A stretch of 64,000 nt of DNA from an uncultured Marvinbryantia sp. (GCF_905201705.1 NZ_CAJKOX010000018.1:12771-76770); one strand, 5' to 3'; positions 1-7,133 are shown, numbered from the stretch's first letter. The notes: a model not told the origin generated them from the letters alone. Program-made: numbers and translations.

Positions 1-376
1 GCATATCTCCCACACAGATTCGGTAGGGATTGCGGTGCAGCATAGAGACCGCCTGTCCGTTTTCCCAATCCGTGTAGATTTTATTGTGATCTGCCACATA
101 TGCATCATAATAATCCAGAAACTGCTGTGTATCCTCCTCAAAGACCATCTCCCAGAGGGCGCGGCTCGCACTTTTCACTTTTTGCGTATTCCACACACCA
201 GATATCCCATCCATCTTCCGCGAACTATCTATATCAGACTCTTTGTCCGCCTTCTGCCCGCTATACATATCAGACGCTTTGTTCGCCTTCTGCCCGCTAT
301 ACATATCAGACGCTTTGCCCGCCTTCTGCCCGTTATGCATATCAGACACCCTGTCCACCTTCCGCCTGCTATGCAT
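1..376 (-). CDS. GNAT-like acetyltransferase, partial, with an N-terminal 12-aa repeat extension
   Basis: The gene runs off the left edge, so only about 125 N-terminal residues are seen. From about residue 70 the sequence has the tryptophan and Phe-Leu-Asp-Tyr-Tyr pattern, followed by SMLHRNPYR, typical of a GNAT family found in Clostridia. The family call rests on memory of this pattern. The proposed ATG (374-376) lies two bases after the ispF stop, which suggests translational coupling. From there the frame stays open through tandem 12-residue repeats (SDMYSGQKANKA type) before the GNAT part. A later start, such as a GTG just before the conserved part or the ATG at 146-148, would leave the repeats untranslated. 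Substrate unknown. Confidence 0.55.
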   Translation of the reverse strand, partial: MHSRRKVDRVSDMHNGQKAGKASDMYSGQKANKASDMYSGQKADKESDIDSSRKMDGISGVWNTQKVKSASRALWEMVFEEDTQQFLDYYDAYVADHNKIYTDWENGQAVSMLHRNPYRICVGDM

Positions 377-389
377 ATCAGACACCCTG
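231..389. repeat. 36-bp tandem repeats at the ispF/GNAT junction
   Basis: Four full 36-bp units lie head to tail (231-266, 267-302, 303-338, 339-374). A fifth partial unit (375-389) reaches into the last codons of ispF. Units differ at only a few bases, and a degenerate copy may precede 231. The period is a multiple of three, so the minus-strand frame stays open through the array. The ispF stop codon itself lies inside the partial unit. Confidence 0.9.
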
Positions 390-941
390 CCTGCAGCCGC
401 CGCAGCTCTGACAGCCTCCGCCGCAGCCGCCCGCGCTCATATAATCATATTCCATCTGCGAAATATCCACCAACGGCATCAGCATGCAGATCGCCTGCGC
501 CGAGATACCCTCTCCGCTTCCGGTAAAGCCCAGGCCTTCCTCCGTCGTTGCCTTGATATTCACCTGACTCTCCTCGATACCCAGCGCATCCGCAACGTTC
601 TTTACCATCTGCGGCATGTAGGAGAGCAGCTTCGGACGCTGCGCGATAATGGTCGCGTCAATATTTTCAATTACATAATTATGCTCCTCAAGAAGATCTC
701 CCACATGCTTCAGAAGCAGAATGCTGGAGATCCCCTCATATTTCGGATCGGTATCCGGAAAATGCTTGCCGATGTCCCCAAGCGCAGCCGCTCCAAGCAG
801 CGCATCCATAATTGCATGAACCGCAACATCCGCATCCGAATGCCCCAGCAGCCCCTTCTCATATGGTATTTCCACTCCGCACAAAATCAGTTTCCTGCCT
901 TCCGTCAGCCGATGCACATCATATCCCATTCCAACTCTCAT
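378..941 (-). CDS. ispF: 2-C-methyl-D-erythritol 2,4-cyclodiphosphate synthase
   Basis: IspF makes the cyclic diphosphate intermediate of the methylerythritol phosphate isoprenoid pathway. The N-terminus MRVGMGYDVHRL holds the metal-binding Asp and His. GHSDADVAVHAIMDALLGA, FPDTDP and the C-terminal EGLGFTGSGEGISAQA motif are all present. A ribosome site (AAGGAGCGG) precedes the ATG. The protein is 187 aa against about 157-160 usual. The extra 25-30 residues form a Gly/Cys-rich tail with five cysteines (GGCGGGCQSCGGC), and its last codons overlap a 36-bp repeat unit. The catalytic core looks intact; the role of the tail is unknown. Confidence 0.95.
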   Translation of the reverse strand: MRVGMGYDVHRLTEGRKLILCGVEIPYEKGLLGHSDADVAVHAIMDALLGAAALGDIGKHFPDTDPKYEGISSILLLKHVGDLLEEHNYVIENIDATIIAQRPKLLSYMPQMVKNVADALGIEESQVNIKATTEEGLGFTGSGEGISAQAICMLMPLVDISQMEYDYMSAGGCGGGCQSCGGCRQGV

Positions 942-1055
942 ATCCGCCGCTCCTTTTCTTCTTTATCGTGACCCCCGCCTCCGCAATCTCCATAATACGT
1001 CCCGGAAGCAATTCCGAAGCCGGGTGCTGTTTTCCCTTCCACATTACCACAAAAT

Positions 1056-1087
1056 AAAAAACACCGCAAGGCTATCCCTACGGTGCT
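1056..1087 (-). terminator. Intrinsic terminator after the small lipoprotein gene
   Basis: On the minus strand GCACCGTAGG pairs imperfectly with CCTTGCGGTG, and a run of six T follows. It sits about 40 bp past the lipoprotein stop and upstream of ispF. Confidence 0.75.
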
Positions 1088-1124
1088 TCTCATGTTTTCC
1101 TGTTCGCAGATCTTGCAGAAACAA

Positions 1125-1370
1125 TTAAGCCTCTGTCTCTTCCTCTGCCGGAGCTTCGGTTGTCTCAGCTTCTGCCGGAGCATCTGTCTCGTCTTCTGCC
1201 GGAGCTTCCGTTGTCTCAGCTTCTGCCGGAGCATCTGTGGTTGCTTCTGTGGTTGCTTCTGTAGTTGCTGCCGGAGCTTCTGTCTCAGCATCTTTGCTGC
1301 CGCATCCAACTGCTACCATACCTACTACTGCTGCTACTGCTAATAATGTAACTACATTTCTCTTCTTCAT
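1125..1370 (-). CDS. Small acidic lipoprotein with repetitive Thr/Glu/Ala/Pro tail
   Basis: This 81-aa protein starts MKKRN after GAGGAGGATTTTGAA, a better start than the longer open frame upstream. A hydrophobic stretch ends in the lipobox VAVGC, so it should be lipidated and held on the outer face of the membrane. The rest is low-complexity Thr, Glu, Ala, Pro and Asp in repeats of about 17 residues (about 51 bp, including DAPAEAETTEAPAE). Such sequence is normally a linker between anchor and domain, but the stop follows and no domain is seen. It is either a stand-alone acidic surface peptide or the remnant of a longer lipoprotein. Function unknown. Confidence 0.75.
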   Translation of the reverse strand: MKKRNVVTLLAVAAVVGMVAVGCGSKDAETEAPAATTEATTEATTDAPAEAETTEAPAEDETDAPAEAETTEAPAEEETEA

Positions 1371-1432
1371 TTCAAAATCCTCCTCAAGATTCAATGCATC
1401 CAAAAACTGCATACCTCTTTATTACGTATGAT

Positions 1433-1460
1433 ATTCTAGCACATATTCTTGAAAAAACAA
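1433..1460 (-). promoter_or_regulatory. Possible sigma-A promoter for the small lipoprotein
   Basis: On the minus strand TTGTTT (1455-1460) and TAGAAT (1433-1438) are 16 bp apart, about 65 bp upstream of the start codon in an A/T-rich gap. The -35 is imperfect. Confidence 0.4.
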
Positions 1461-1600
1461 TATTCAGAATCATAAGATTTTGTGAAGATTTCGTGAAAAA
1501 TTATGCAAAAAGTATAAATTAGCAATCGCGTTCTCTATATTTACAAACAATACCGCGCTATCAGCGCTGCAATTTCAGCATTTTTCGGGATGTTTTCTAC

Positions 1601-3043
1601 TCATCTCAACGCAAATGCCATCAGATCAATCTGCCCAGCTCCGTGATAATGAAAATACAGCGGGTATACTCCCTCCACTGGCATCAGCTCCGCCCGCAGC
1701 ACCGTCCATTTTTTTGTGGAAAGTCGGACGGGTATCCGGGCAATCGTCTGTTTTCCCTGTTCATCTGTGCTCACGATCAGACTGCCCCCTGCTTTTCCGC
1801 GCACCTTTACGGCAATGCCCTTTGGATTTTGAAGATCGAAATATTTAAAACCTGCCGCCGCCCCGTCCCGCATATTGGCGATGTACTGGCGCGCCGTCCG
1901 GTCTCCGTCTTTTTTGTCCTGTGTAAACCAGGGATATGCCTCATAAACTTTTCGGGTATTCCTGATGTCATATCGCCCGGCTCCCTCTTTTCCACGAAGA
2001 TTACAGGCAATACGCGCCTCGTAGACGCCCCTTCCTCTGAGCGGTCCGCCGTTTAAACCGCAGCTTGTCATCTCCGCCTGCGCAAAGCTTCCGTCCGCTC
2101 TGCGCTTTAGTTTTTCCGCGCAGGTCTGCCGCGCGTAGGAATTGCGGTGCGTATGCCGATGATAGAAAATATAATACTGTCCGTTCAGATACAGCATCCC
2201 GCCGTGATTATTGCCGGTAAAATTGCGCGCATGTTTTTCGTCCGCGATGCCGTCCAGAAAAACGTCGCCGTTGCTGATCAGCGTTCCGCCGAAGGAAAAG
2301 CCCCGGTCGGGATAATCGCTTACCGCATAGCAAAGCTCGTGATTATGCCTGGATGAATACACAAAATAGTATTTTCCCTCATATTTACGGATAGAGCTCG
2401 CCTCAAAAAATTCGTGGTCTGCAAACGAACCCGGTCCCTGCTTGGGAAACAGCAGCTTCTGCGGCGTTTTGATCGTCGTCATATCCGGTTCCAGCTCCAG
2501 CACATAGCCGCCGTCAAATTTCAGAGCGCAAAATCCCGTGACCGCCGCCGGAACAGGCGTATAAAATCAGGAATACAGATATACGCTTCCATCGTCGTCA
2601 ACCAGCACGCCGGGGTCGAACGGGAAGGAATCGCCCTTTTTTCTGCCCCAGATCGTTCCGTCCGGATAGTGAATATGCCCGTAAAATGCATACGGTCCCG
2701 CCGGATGATCCGCCACCGCCACGCCCATCATTCCCATAAAATCAAAGGCGTAATAGAGATAAAATCTGCCGTCCGCGCCCCTCGCCACGTCCGGCGCAAA
2801 AAGGAGCCGCAGTCCGGAACGGTTCTTCGGATCCTGGCTTTTCCGGTAAATCACGCCCTCATATCTCCAGTTGCCCAGATCATCCGCCGGAGCCGACCAG
2901 CACACATAATCATTCATGCAGAACATCGGTCCGTCAAAGCGGTCGTGCGAGCCGTAGACATACACACGCCCGTCAAACAAGTATGGTTCCCCGTCCGGGA
3001 TGTATTCATATCCTGGAAGATAGGGGTTAAATGCCTGCGTCAT
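1601..3043 (-). pseudogene. GH43-family glycoside hydrolase, interrupted by an in-frame TGA
   Basis: Read through one TGA (2567-2569), this is a single frame of about 480 aa starting at MTQAFNPYLPG after AAGGAG. The first 158 residues carry the GH43 five-bladed propeller start (LPGYEYIPDGEPYLFDGRVY, LLFAPDVARG). The part after the stop continues the fold (HEFFEASSIRKYEGKYYFVYSS) and ends in a beta-rich C-terminal region. The family covers beta-xylosidases and alpha-L-arabinofuranosidases, which fits the arabinose genes at 29-42 kb. Related proteins usually have Gly after the Tyr-Ser at this point, so GGA to TGA is the simplest cause. Inactivation, or a sequencing error, is more likely than recoding, because TGA is a normal stop elsewhere in the window. 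Confidence 0.85.
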
Positions 3044-3070
3044 ACAATTCTCCTTTCTCATCCGAAAACA

Positions 3071-3096
3071 AAAACTCTGGCATTTACCAGAGTTTT
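3071..3096 (-). terminator. Terminator of the tRNA operon
   Basis: A perfect 10-bp stem (3071-3080 with 3087-3096, 6-nt loop) ends in TTTT TGTTTT on the minus strand, directly after the tRNA-Met gene. Confidence 0.85.
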
Positions 3097-3099
3097 CAG

Positions 3100-3173
3100 T
3101 AGCGGAAGGGAGATTTGAACTCTCGACACCACGGGTATGAACCGTGTGCTCTAGCCAACTGAGCTATTCCGCC
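3100..3173 (-). tRNA. tRNA-Met (CAT)
   Basis: The minus strand folds into a cloverleaf: acceptor GGCGGAA pairing with TTCCGCT (one G-U), D arm GCTC, anticodon loop with CAT, and TTCAAAT T loop. One A-C mismatch sits in the T stem. CCA is not encoded. A CAT anticodon could also be initiator or, after lysidine modification, Ile. The absence of initiator hallmarks favours elongator Met. Confidence 0.88.
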
Positions 3174-3223
3174 ATATTTAATTATATGTGGCATCACCTT
3201 TCCGATGGTGTACACATAAAAAG

Positions 3224-3296
3224 TGGGACCTATAGGGCTCGAACCTATGACCCTCTGCTTGTAAGGCAGATGCTCTCCCAGCTGAGCTAAGATCCC
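3224..3296 (-). tRNA. tRNA-Val (TAC)
   Basis: The minus strand forms a complete cloverleaf: acceptor GGGATCT with AGGTCCC, discriminator A, D stem GCTC, anticodon TAC in CTGCCTTACAAGCAG, and T loop TTCGAGC. It is the first gene of a two-tRNA transcript with tRNA-Met. CCA is not encoded. Confidence 0.93.
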
Positions 3297-3328
3297 ACAG
3301 GAAGCGGACAAAACCTGTCCACTTCCAT

Positions 3329-3357
3329 AGTATACTATCTGACCGCACTTTCGTCAA
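3329..3357 (-). promoter_or_regulatory. Promoter of the tRNA-Val/tRNA-Met operon
   Basis: TTGACG (3352-3357) and TATACT (3329-3334) are exactly 17 bp apart on the minus strand, about 33 bp upstream of tRNA-Val. It begins just inside the chromosomal side of the left 21-bp repeat. Confidence 0.88.
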
Positions 3358-3362
3358 GTATT

Positions 3363-3383
3363 TTTTACAAAAGATGCGCTCTT
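3363..3383. repeat. Left 21-bp direct repeat, candidate attL of the contractile-tail element
   Basis: The 21 bases here are identical to 28219-28239, and the bases on each side differ. The core includes ACAAAAGATGCGCTCTT. The right copy forms the 3' end of ddh. The pair brackets all phage-type genes, as expected for attL/attR after site-specific integration into a gene end. Confidence 0.75.
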
Positions 3384-3390
3384 TATGTTT

Positions 3391-4503
3391 TGTCAATAGT
3401 TTTGCGACAAGTTTTTCAATTTTTTATGCCAGCTTCTTTAACTCTTCCTCAAACAATTCACCAGAGGTTTTATACTCAAATATTCCCCGTGGATAATTAT
3501 TAATCCAGTTTTCAATGTAGGCTATCTCTTCATCTGTCCTATCGTCAAAGTCTTCACCCTTTGGAATATGTCTGCGGATGAGCCTATTATTATTTTCATT
3601 TGTTCCGCGCTCCCAACTGCTGTAAGGATGGCAGTAGAAAACAAACGTGCGTTTCCCCTCTTTTAGACTTGATTTCTCCATGCCCTCATAGTCCGAAAAC
3701 TCCACGCCATTATCTACCGTTATACTCCGGAATACCTTGTAAAACATTTCGCCCCATTTTCTTTCCAGCCTGTCCAGTGCTTCAACGACAGAAGCCTCCC
3801 CTTGATCTTGCAGCTTTACAATAATTTCATCCCTTGTTTTCCTTTCGGTCAATACAAGCATACATGATTTAGTAGTCCCGCGCTGGCCTTTTACCGTGTC
3901 CATTTCCCAATGTCCGAAAATTTCCCGGTCCTTTACTTCATCCGGTCTGTTCTCTATGCTTTCGCCTGCACTGGCCCGTTTCTGAACCTTCACTTTCTTA
4001 TTATGTGCTTTCCTCTTCCCCTTGATCGGCAGATCCTTATTTGTCAATTTCAAGAAAATTCCATTATCAATATATCTATACAAAGTCCTTACGCTGATAG
4101 ATGTTTTAAATTCTTTTTCGCCCTTTTCAATCGCTGCCAACGCAGCTTCCGGGCTGTACTTTTCGTTCACTATTAAATCTTCTATACTCTCTGCCAATTC
4201 TCTGTCATTTCCTATTTTTAATGCTTTGCCCTTTCCCTGTTCGTTCCAGTCGTGCTTCTGCTGCCCTAGATCGCTGCTGTACCGTTCTTCCTCCGTGTAG
4301 TCAGAATTTCTATGTATATATTTTCCTCTGTCGTACTCCCTATATATTGTGCTTCTGTGTACATGAAGATACTCGGCAACTTCCCTTTTTGAATGTCCTT
4401 TATTAAGCAACGTTTCCATTTTTATTCTATCACTATGGCTCAAATGTTTTCCCATTTTCTCTTCCCCCTCCGCCCTGTAAAAAGTGTCTAATAACTATTG
4501 ACA
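3391..4503 (-). mobile_element. IS30-family insertion sequence
   Basis: It contains one transposase gene between imperfect terminal inverted repeats of about 27 bp. The left end starts TGTCAATAGTTTTGCGACA at 3391. The reverse complement of the right end, ending at 4503, starts TGTCAATAGTTATTAGACA. The element is about 1.1 kb, the usual IS30 size. It lies 7 bp inside attL. No convincing target duplication is visible. Confidence 0.85.
3424..4455 (-). CDS. IS30-family transposase
   Basis: A 343-aa DDE transposase. The N-terminus (MGKHLSHSDRIKMETLLNKG, then HSKREVAEYLHVHRSTIYRE) is the helix-turn-helix that binds the IS ends. The catalytic triad is visible: Asp in GHWEMDTVKG, Asp in ITVDNGVEFSD and Glu in GTNENNNRLIRR. 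Length and motifs are complete, so it should be active. Its insertion beside attL may have removed or displaced genes at this end of the element, where no integrase is present. Confidence 0.95.
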   Translation of the reverse strand: MGKHLSHSDRIKMETLLNKGHSKREVAEYLHVHRSTIYREYDRGKYIHRNSDYTEEERYSSDLGQQKHDWNEQGKGKALKIGNDRELAESIEDLIVNEKYSPEAALAAIEKGEKEFKTSISVRTLYRYIDNGIFLKLTNKDLPIKGKRKAHNKKVKVQKRASAGESIENRPDEVKDREIFGHWEMDTVKGQRGTTKSCMLVLTERKTRDEIIVKLQDQGEASVVEALDRLERKWGEMFYKVFRSITVDNGVEFSDYEGMEKSSLKEGKRTFVFYCHPYSSWERGTNENNNRLIRRHIPKGEDFDDRTDEEIAYIENWINNYPRGIFEYKTSGELFEEELKKLA

Positions 4504-4566
4504 GTACCCCCCCGCTGTAAAATTTAAGCACGGCATACGCCGCAAATTAACGGAAGGGGTTTTACT

Positions 4567-4959
4567 ATGAACTTTGGGAACTGGAATGAGAATGTACATA
4601 CCGACTATGAACAGATCAAACGGATTGCGTTTTCGCAGCGCATCAAATCCGAAAACGTCACTGTAAATGCCGAAAATGAAACTGCCGTAATCGTTGGAAG
4701 TGACGGTATCTATGATGTAACGCTTAATAGCTGTACCTGCTTTGACTTTGGAGCCAGAAATCTACCGTGCAAGCATATGTACAGGCTTGCCGCCGAACTC
4801 GGTTTTCTTGATGATCTCCCTAAAACAAACCGCAAGGCAGCAAAGGCGTTTAAAGACAATATTCAGACCGACATAAACCATTACAAAGAATTATATCTAA
4901 GTGGTGCTATTTCTATTGAAAAATTCAATAAAATTGTAAATGCTTTGCTTTCCAAATAA
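4567..4959 (+). CDS. Small SWIM zinc-finger protein
   Basis: This 130-aa protein carries the SWIM pattern CxC-x9-CxH: Cys56, Cys58, Cys68 and His70 (CTCFDFGARNLPCKH). SWIM modules bind zinc and usually mediate DNA or protein contacts. A ribosome site (GGAAGGGG) precedes the ATG. It is the first of two plus-strand genes just inside the IS30 right end, opposite in direction to the tail operon, a typical position for accessory (moron) genes. Specific function unknown. Confidence 0.75.
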   Translation: MNFGNWNENVHTDYEQIKRIAFSQRIKSENVTVNAENETAVIVGSDGIYDVTLNSCTCFDFGARNLPCKHMYRLAAELGFLDDLPKTNRKAAKAFKDNIQTDINHYKELYLSGAISIEKFNKIVNALLSK

Positions 4960-4986
4960 GTTGCCAGAAAAGAAGGTGTCTGACTT

Positions 4987-5562
4987 ATGATTAAAAAAAT
5001 AATTCCCGCTTTTTTCCTTGCCGCCTGTATATCTCTCCCTGTCTACGCAGAAGATACTGCAGCGCTGCCGCACGTTGAAAGCCCAAATGGTATTTATGAT
5101 CTTGTCGATTATGAATTTTATACCTACGGGGATAAAGAATATTTAGTTACTTTTATTGAGTATGAAAACACTACTACTGAAAATGTGTACCCCACAAATC
5201 AATTTACCAACCGTTTCTATCAAGACGGCGTTGCTCTGGAAGTCGGAATTAATGATTATAGTTATTCCCAGCCAAAAGGGAAGGAATGTAAGCCCGCATC
5301 TACAGAATTAAAACCGGGCGGCAAAGTCCGTTATCTATTCTCATACGAACTTGAAAGCCAGTCTGATATTGAGGTTGAAATAAAAGAATTTATGGGGGAT
5401 GAAATTTTGTCTACCTATACTATCCCCTATGGTGGTTCTTCTCCTGCTGTAGCCGCTGCTGATTATGAAACACTATATAATGATCTGCTGATTAAGTACG
5501 AACAGTTACAAGCAGACTATCAAGCATTGCAGGAAAGGCTTTCTGTTTCTGATACAGAATAG
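4987..5562 (+). CDS. Secreted protein resembling the DUF5067 group
   Basis: A 191-aa protein with an N-terminal signal peptide (MIKKIIPAFFLAACISLPVYA, cleavage likely after VYA). The mature part is a beta-rich domain with the feel of DUF5067/telomeric-repeat-factor-like exported proteins (YLVTFIEYENTTTENVYP). A short C-terminal coiled coil follows (TLYNDLLIKYEQLQADYQAL). It starts 27 bp after the SWIM gene and is probably co-transcribed. It may be a surface or exclusion factor carried by the element, but the sequence shows no function. The family call is from memory. Confidence 0.6.
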   Translation: MIKKIIPAFFLAACISLPVYAEDTAALPHVESPNGIYDLVDYEFYTYGDKEYLVTFIEYENTTTENVYPTNQFTNRFYQDGVALEVGINDYSYSQPKGKECKPASTELKPGGKVRYLFSYELESQSDIEVEIKEFMGDEILSTYTIPYGGSSPAVAAADYETLYNDLLIKYEQLQADYQALQERLSVSDTE

Positions 5563-5656
5563 CTTTTTAAAATCATTTCCTGTTATTGCCCGCTTTTAAG
5601 TGCTACAATAACACTGCAGACGGTATGTTGTATCTGGTATGATATACGTTGCACCC

Positions 5657-5700
5657 GCCCCGGTAATGTTCCCAGCGTTTCCGGGGCATTTCATTTTTAA
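5657..5700 (+). terminator. Likely terminator after the secreted-protein gene
   Basis: GCCCCGG (5657-5663) pairs with CCGGGGC (5681-5687) around a 17-nt loop. A T-rich tail (atttcattttt) follows on the plus strand, about 100 bp past the stop. Confidence 0.55.
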
Positions 5701-5717
5701 TTTTCCATTTTGCAGTC

Positions 5718-5832
5718 TTGACTTGCCTTATCTCCCCTGCTATCATTATAAATAACAGGTGGGGCTTTGGTGGCAAGCCCGCCGCCCCTCTGTTATGCCC
5801 GGTCTGCTTATTCAGCAGGCTTTTCTTTTTTC
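5718..5832 (+). ncRNA. Candidate small RNA with its own promoter and terminator
   Basis: TTGACT (5718-5723) and TATCAT (5741-5746) are 17 bp apart on the plus strand. About 80 nt later a 7-bp hairpin (5802-5820) is followed by TTTTCTTTTTT. The predicted RNA (about 5753-5832) has a first stem pairing GGGGC with GCCCC and codes for no protein. Its 3' end is antisense to the last codons of the 48-aa gene at 5808-5954. The terminator may instead be incidental. Confidence 0.35.
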
Positions 5833-5954
5833 TGGTCCTCTAACAGCTCCGCAACCTTTTCTTTTGCTTCATCAAGGTCTTTGCATCCGTCCAGTATCAT
5901 TGATACCATTTTGAGGATTTTGTCAAACTGCTTATCTGTCATATTGTCCTGCAT
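5808..5954 (-). CDS. 48-aa acidic helical protein of the element
   Basis: An ATG after GGGAAAGGAGAAAAG opens a 48-residue frame beginning MQDNMTDKQFDKILKMVSMI and ending in a Lys/Glu-rich tail. It looks like a short two-helix protein of the type common in Clostridial mobile elements. It has a consensus minus-strand promoter (TTGACA 6035-6040, TATAAT 6012-6017) with an operator-like palindrome inside the spacer, which supports it as a real regulated gene. Function unknown. Confidence 0.65.
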   Translation of the reverse strand: MQDNMTDKQFDKILKMVSMILDGCKDLDEAKEKVAELLEDQKKEKPAE

Positions 5955-6011
5955 CTTTTCTCCTTTCCCTTGCCATATTCATTAAGGTTTATTGTTTCCT
6001 TAACTGTCTTT

Positions 6012-6040
6012 ATTATACTTCCGTAAGTATAAAATGTCAA
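6012..6040 (-). promoter_or_regulatory. Promoter with embedded operator for the 48-aa gene
   Basis: TTGACA (6035-6040) and TATAAT (6012-6017) are 17 bp apart on the minus strand. The palindrome TATACTTCCGTAAGTATA (6014-6031) fills most of the spacer, an ideal place for a repressor to exclude RNA polymerase. The same 18 bp recur at 6456-6473. Confidence 0.75.
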
Positions 6041-6089
6041 GTGCTTTATCCAGATTTTACAATCTTTTTTCAGCATTGCAAAGCGTCCT

Positions 6090-6344
6090 TTATTTCTCCT
6101 TCTGCCATTCCATTTCTTCCCCTGTGTCCCGTAAATATCTTTCTTTTATTGCCTGCTCCACATAAGCATTAAAAGACTGCCCCTGCTCCTGTGCCGCTTC
6201 CTTTACCTTTGCTTTCATTCCCTTTGGAAGCGCAAGCTCTCCCCTATCATAGTTTGCGTTTCTGTGTTTATTTTTTGCCCTAGTAGCGGCGGCCCCTCTT
6301 GGGACATTCCATTTCTTTTTTTCTTCTTTCTGCTGATCTGCCAT
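6090..6344 (-). CDS. Ribbon-helix-helix (Arc/MetJ-type) DNA-binding protein
   Basis: This 84-aa protein has a basic N-terminal arm. A ribbon-helix-helix domain follows: the strand GELALPKGM, helix KAKVKEAAQEQGQS, and FNAYVEQAIKERYL. Arc-like proteins bind palindromic operators as paired dimers. GGAGGTTTTGAA precedes the ATG. Four copies of a TACTTCCGTAA-type site lie around this gene and its neighbours, two of them full palindromes between the -35 and -10 of promoters. It is therefore the best candidate repressor of itself, the 48-aa gene and the divergent plus-strand genes. That link is inferred from position. Confidence 0.75.
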   Translation of the reverse strand: MADQQKEEKKKWNVPRGAAATRAKNKHRNANYDRGELALPKGMKAKVKEAAQEQGQSFNAYVEQAIKERYLRDTGEEMEWQKEK

Positions 6345-6370
6345 TTCAAAACCTCCATTTCTTTTTCTGA

Positions 6371-6477
6371 ATTATATCATATCCGTTATCATTACGGAAG
6401 TATAAAAATTACACAATTATACTTCCGTAACTTTGTCTATTTTGCCTATTGATTTTATACTTCCGTAAGTATATAAT
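6371..6477. promoter_or_regulatory. Divergent control region with three operator-like sites
   Basis: Sites TTACGGAAGTATA (6392-6404), its inverse TATACTTCCGTAA (6418-6430) and the full palindrome at 6456-6473 lie between the divergent ribbon-helix-helix gene and the 74-aa gene. The plus-strand promoter is TTGATT (6449-6454), 17 bp, TATAAT (6472-6477), with the palindrome filling the spacer. A minus-strand TATAAT (6371-6376) serves the repressor gene, and the 6392-6404 site overlaps where its -35 would be. Confidence 0.7.
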
Positions 6478-6524
6478 ATAAATACAAAGTAAGTAAAACA
6501 AATATTCAATGAGGTGAGATCGAA

Positions 6525-6749
6525 ATGAAAAAATTTGAAATCGGCAAGGAATACAGTATGAGAAGTATTTGTAACCATGATTGCATCTGGACATACACCG
6601 TTACTGCAAGAACAGCCCAGACTATCACCATTACAGACGGTAAGGAAATTAAAAAATGCCGTATCAGCAAGAAAGCTTCTGAATACCGCAATACCGAAAC
6701 AATTTTCCCGCTGGGTCAGTATTCAATGGCTCCCATGCTTTCTGCATAA
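6525..6749 (+). CDS. 74-aa mobile-element protein of unknown function
   Basis: GAGGTGAGATCGAA leads into MKKFEIGKEYSMRSICNHDC. The protein is small, basic and beta-rich, ending RNTETIFPLGQYSMAPMLSA. I recognise this type from Clostridial phages and conjugative elements but know no function. It lies downstream of a promoter whose spacer is covered by an operator-like palindrome, and upstream of a zinc-ribbon gene in the same direction. Confidence 0.65.
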   Translation: MKKFEIGKEYSMRSICNHDCIWTYTVTARTAQTITITDGKEIKKCRISKKASEYRNTETIFPLGQYSMAPMLSA

Positions 6750-6802
6750 GCCGGATAACCGGGGCGGTTCTCTCGCCCCTACAGAAAGAAAAGGTGAAAG
6801 AA

Positions 6803-7117
6803 ATGGCAAAATTTGAAATTGTTTCTTGTAGCAAGTGTAAAGGTTCTGGTAAATATATATACAAGTCTGGTTCTGTCGGACCTTGCTATTGCTGTAATGG
6901 TAGCGGCAAGTTAAAGAAAATCCCGAATAAATCTTTTACTATTACAATACATGATGAAAACGGTTGTCTGCTCCGCTGGCTTCATGTGAACGCCAGAAGC
7001 AAGTCAGAAGCAGAACAAAAAGCCCGCAAAATAGGGGCAAACGGGTGTTATAAAAAGTGTCTTGACACAATCGTAGCCATTGAGGATGGTATTGAATACA
7101 CTTATAAGCCCCTCTAA
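6803..7117 (+). CDS. Small protein with DnaJ-like CxxCxGxG zinc motif
   Basis: The start MAKFEIV (6803) follows AAAGGTGAAAGAA; a GTG three codons upstream is possible. The N-terminal half has two CxxC units with glycines, CSKCKGSGK and CYCCNGSGK, which resemble a single DnaJ-type zinc-binding repeat. The C-terminal half is an alpha/beta segment with a basic helix (ARSKSEAEQKARKIG). It is 104 aa, 53 bp after the 74-aa gene and probably in the same operon. Role unknown. Confidence 0.65.
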   Translation: MAKFEIVSCSKCKGSGKYIYKSGSVGPCYCCNGSGKLKKIPNKSFTITIHDENGCLLRWLHVNARSKSEAEQKARKIGANGCYKKCLDTIVAIEDGIEYTYKPL

Positions 7118-7133
7118 TTTGCCCCGTAACGTC

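Noticed and set aside
231..389. 36-bp direct repeats that look like a CRISPR array
   Set aside because: Units abut with no spacers, the frame is open through them, and no cas gene is near.
2567..2569. TGA as selenocysteine or reassigned codon in GH43 (and 50095-50097 in the permease)
   Set aside because: TGA ends several ordinary genes in the window (ispF, a tail gene and others) and neither site is expected to hold Cys/Sec. Mutation or error is simpler.
3100..3296. tRNA genes beside the left repeat as the integration target
   Set aside because: The 21-bp repeat does not overlap either tRNA; it lies upstream of their promoter. The right copy is in ddh.
3391..4503. Target-site duplication of the IS30 element
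   Set aside because: The flanks (ctttatgttt and gtaccccccc) share no 2-3 bp repeat convincing enough to report.
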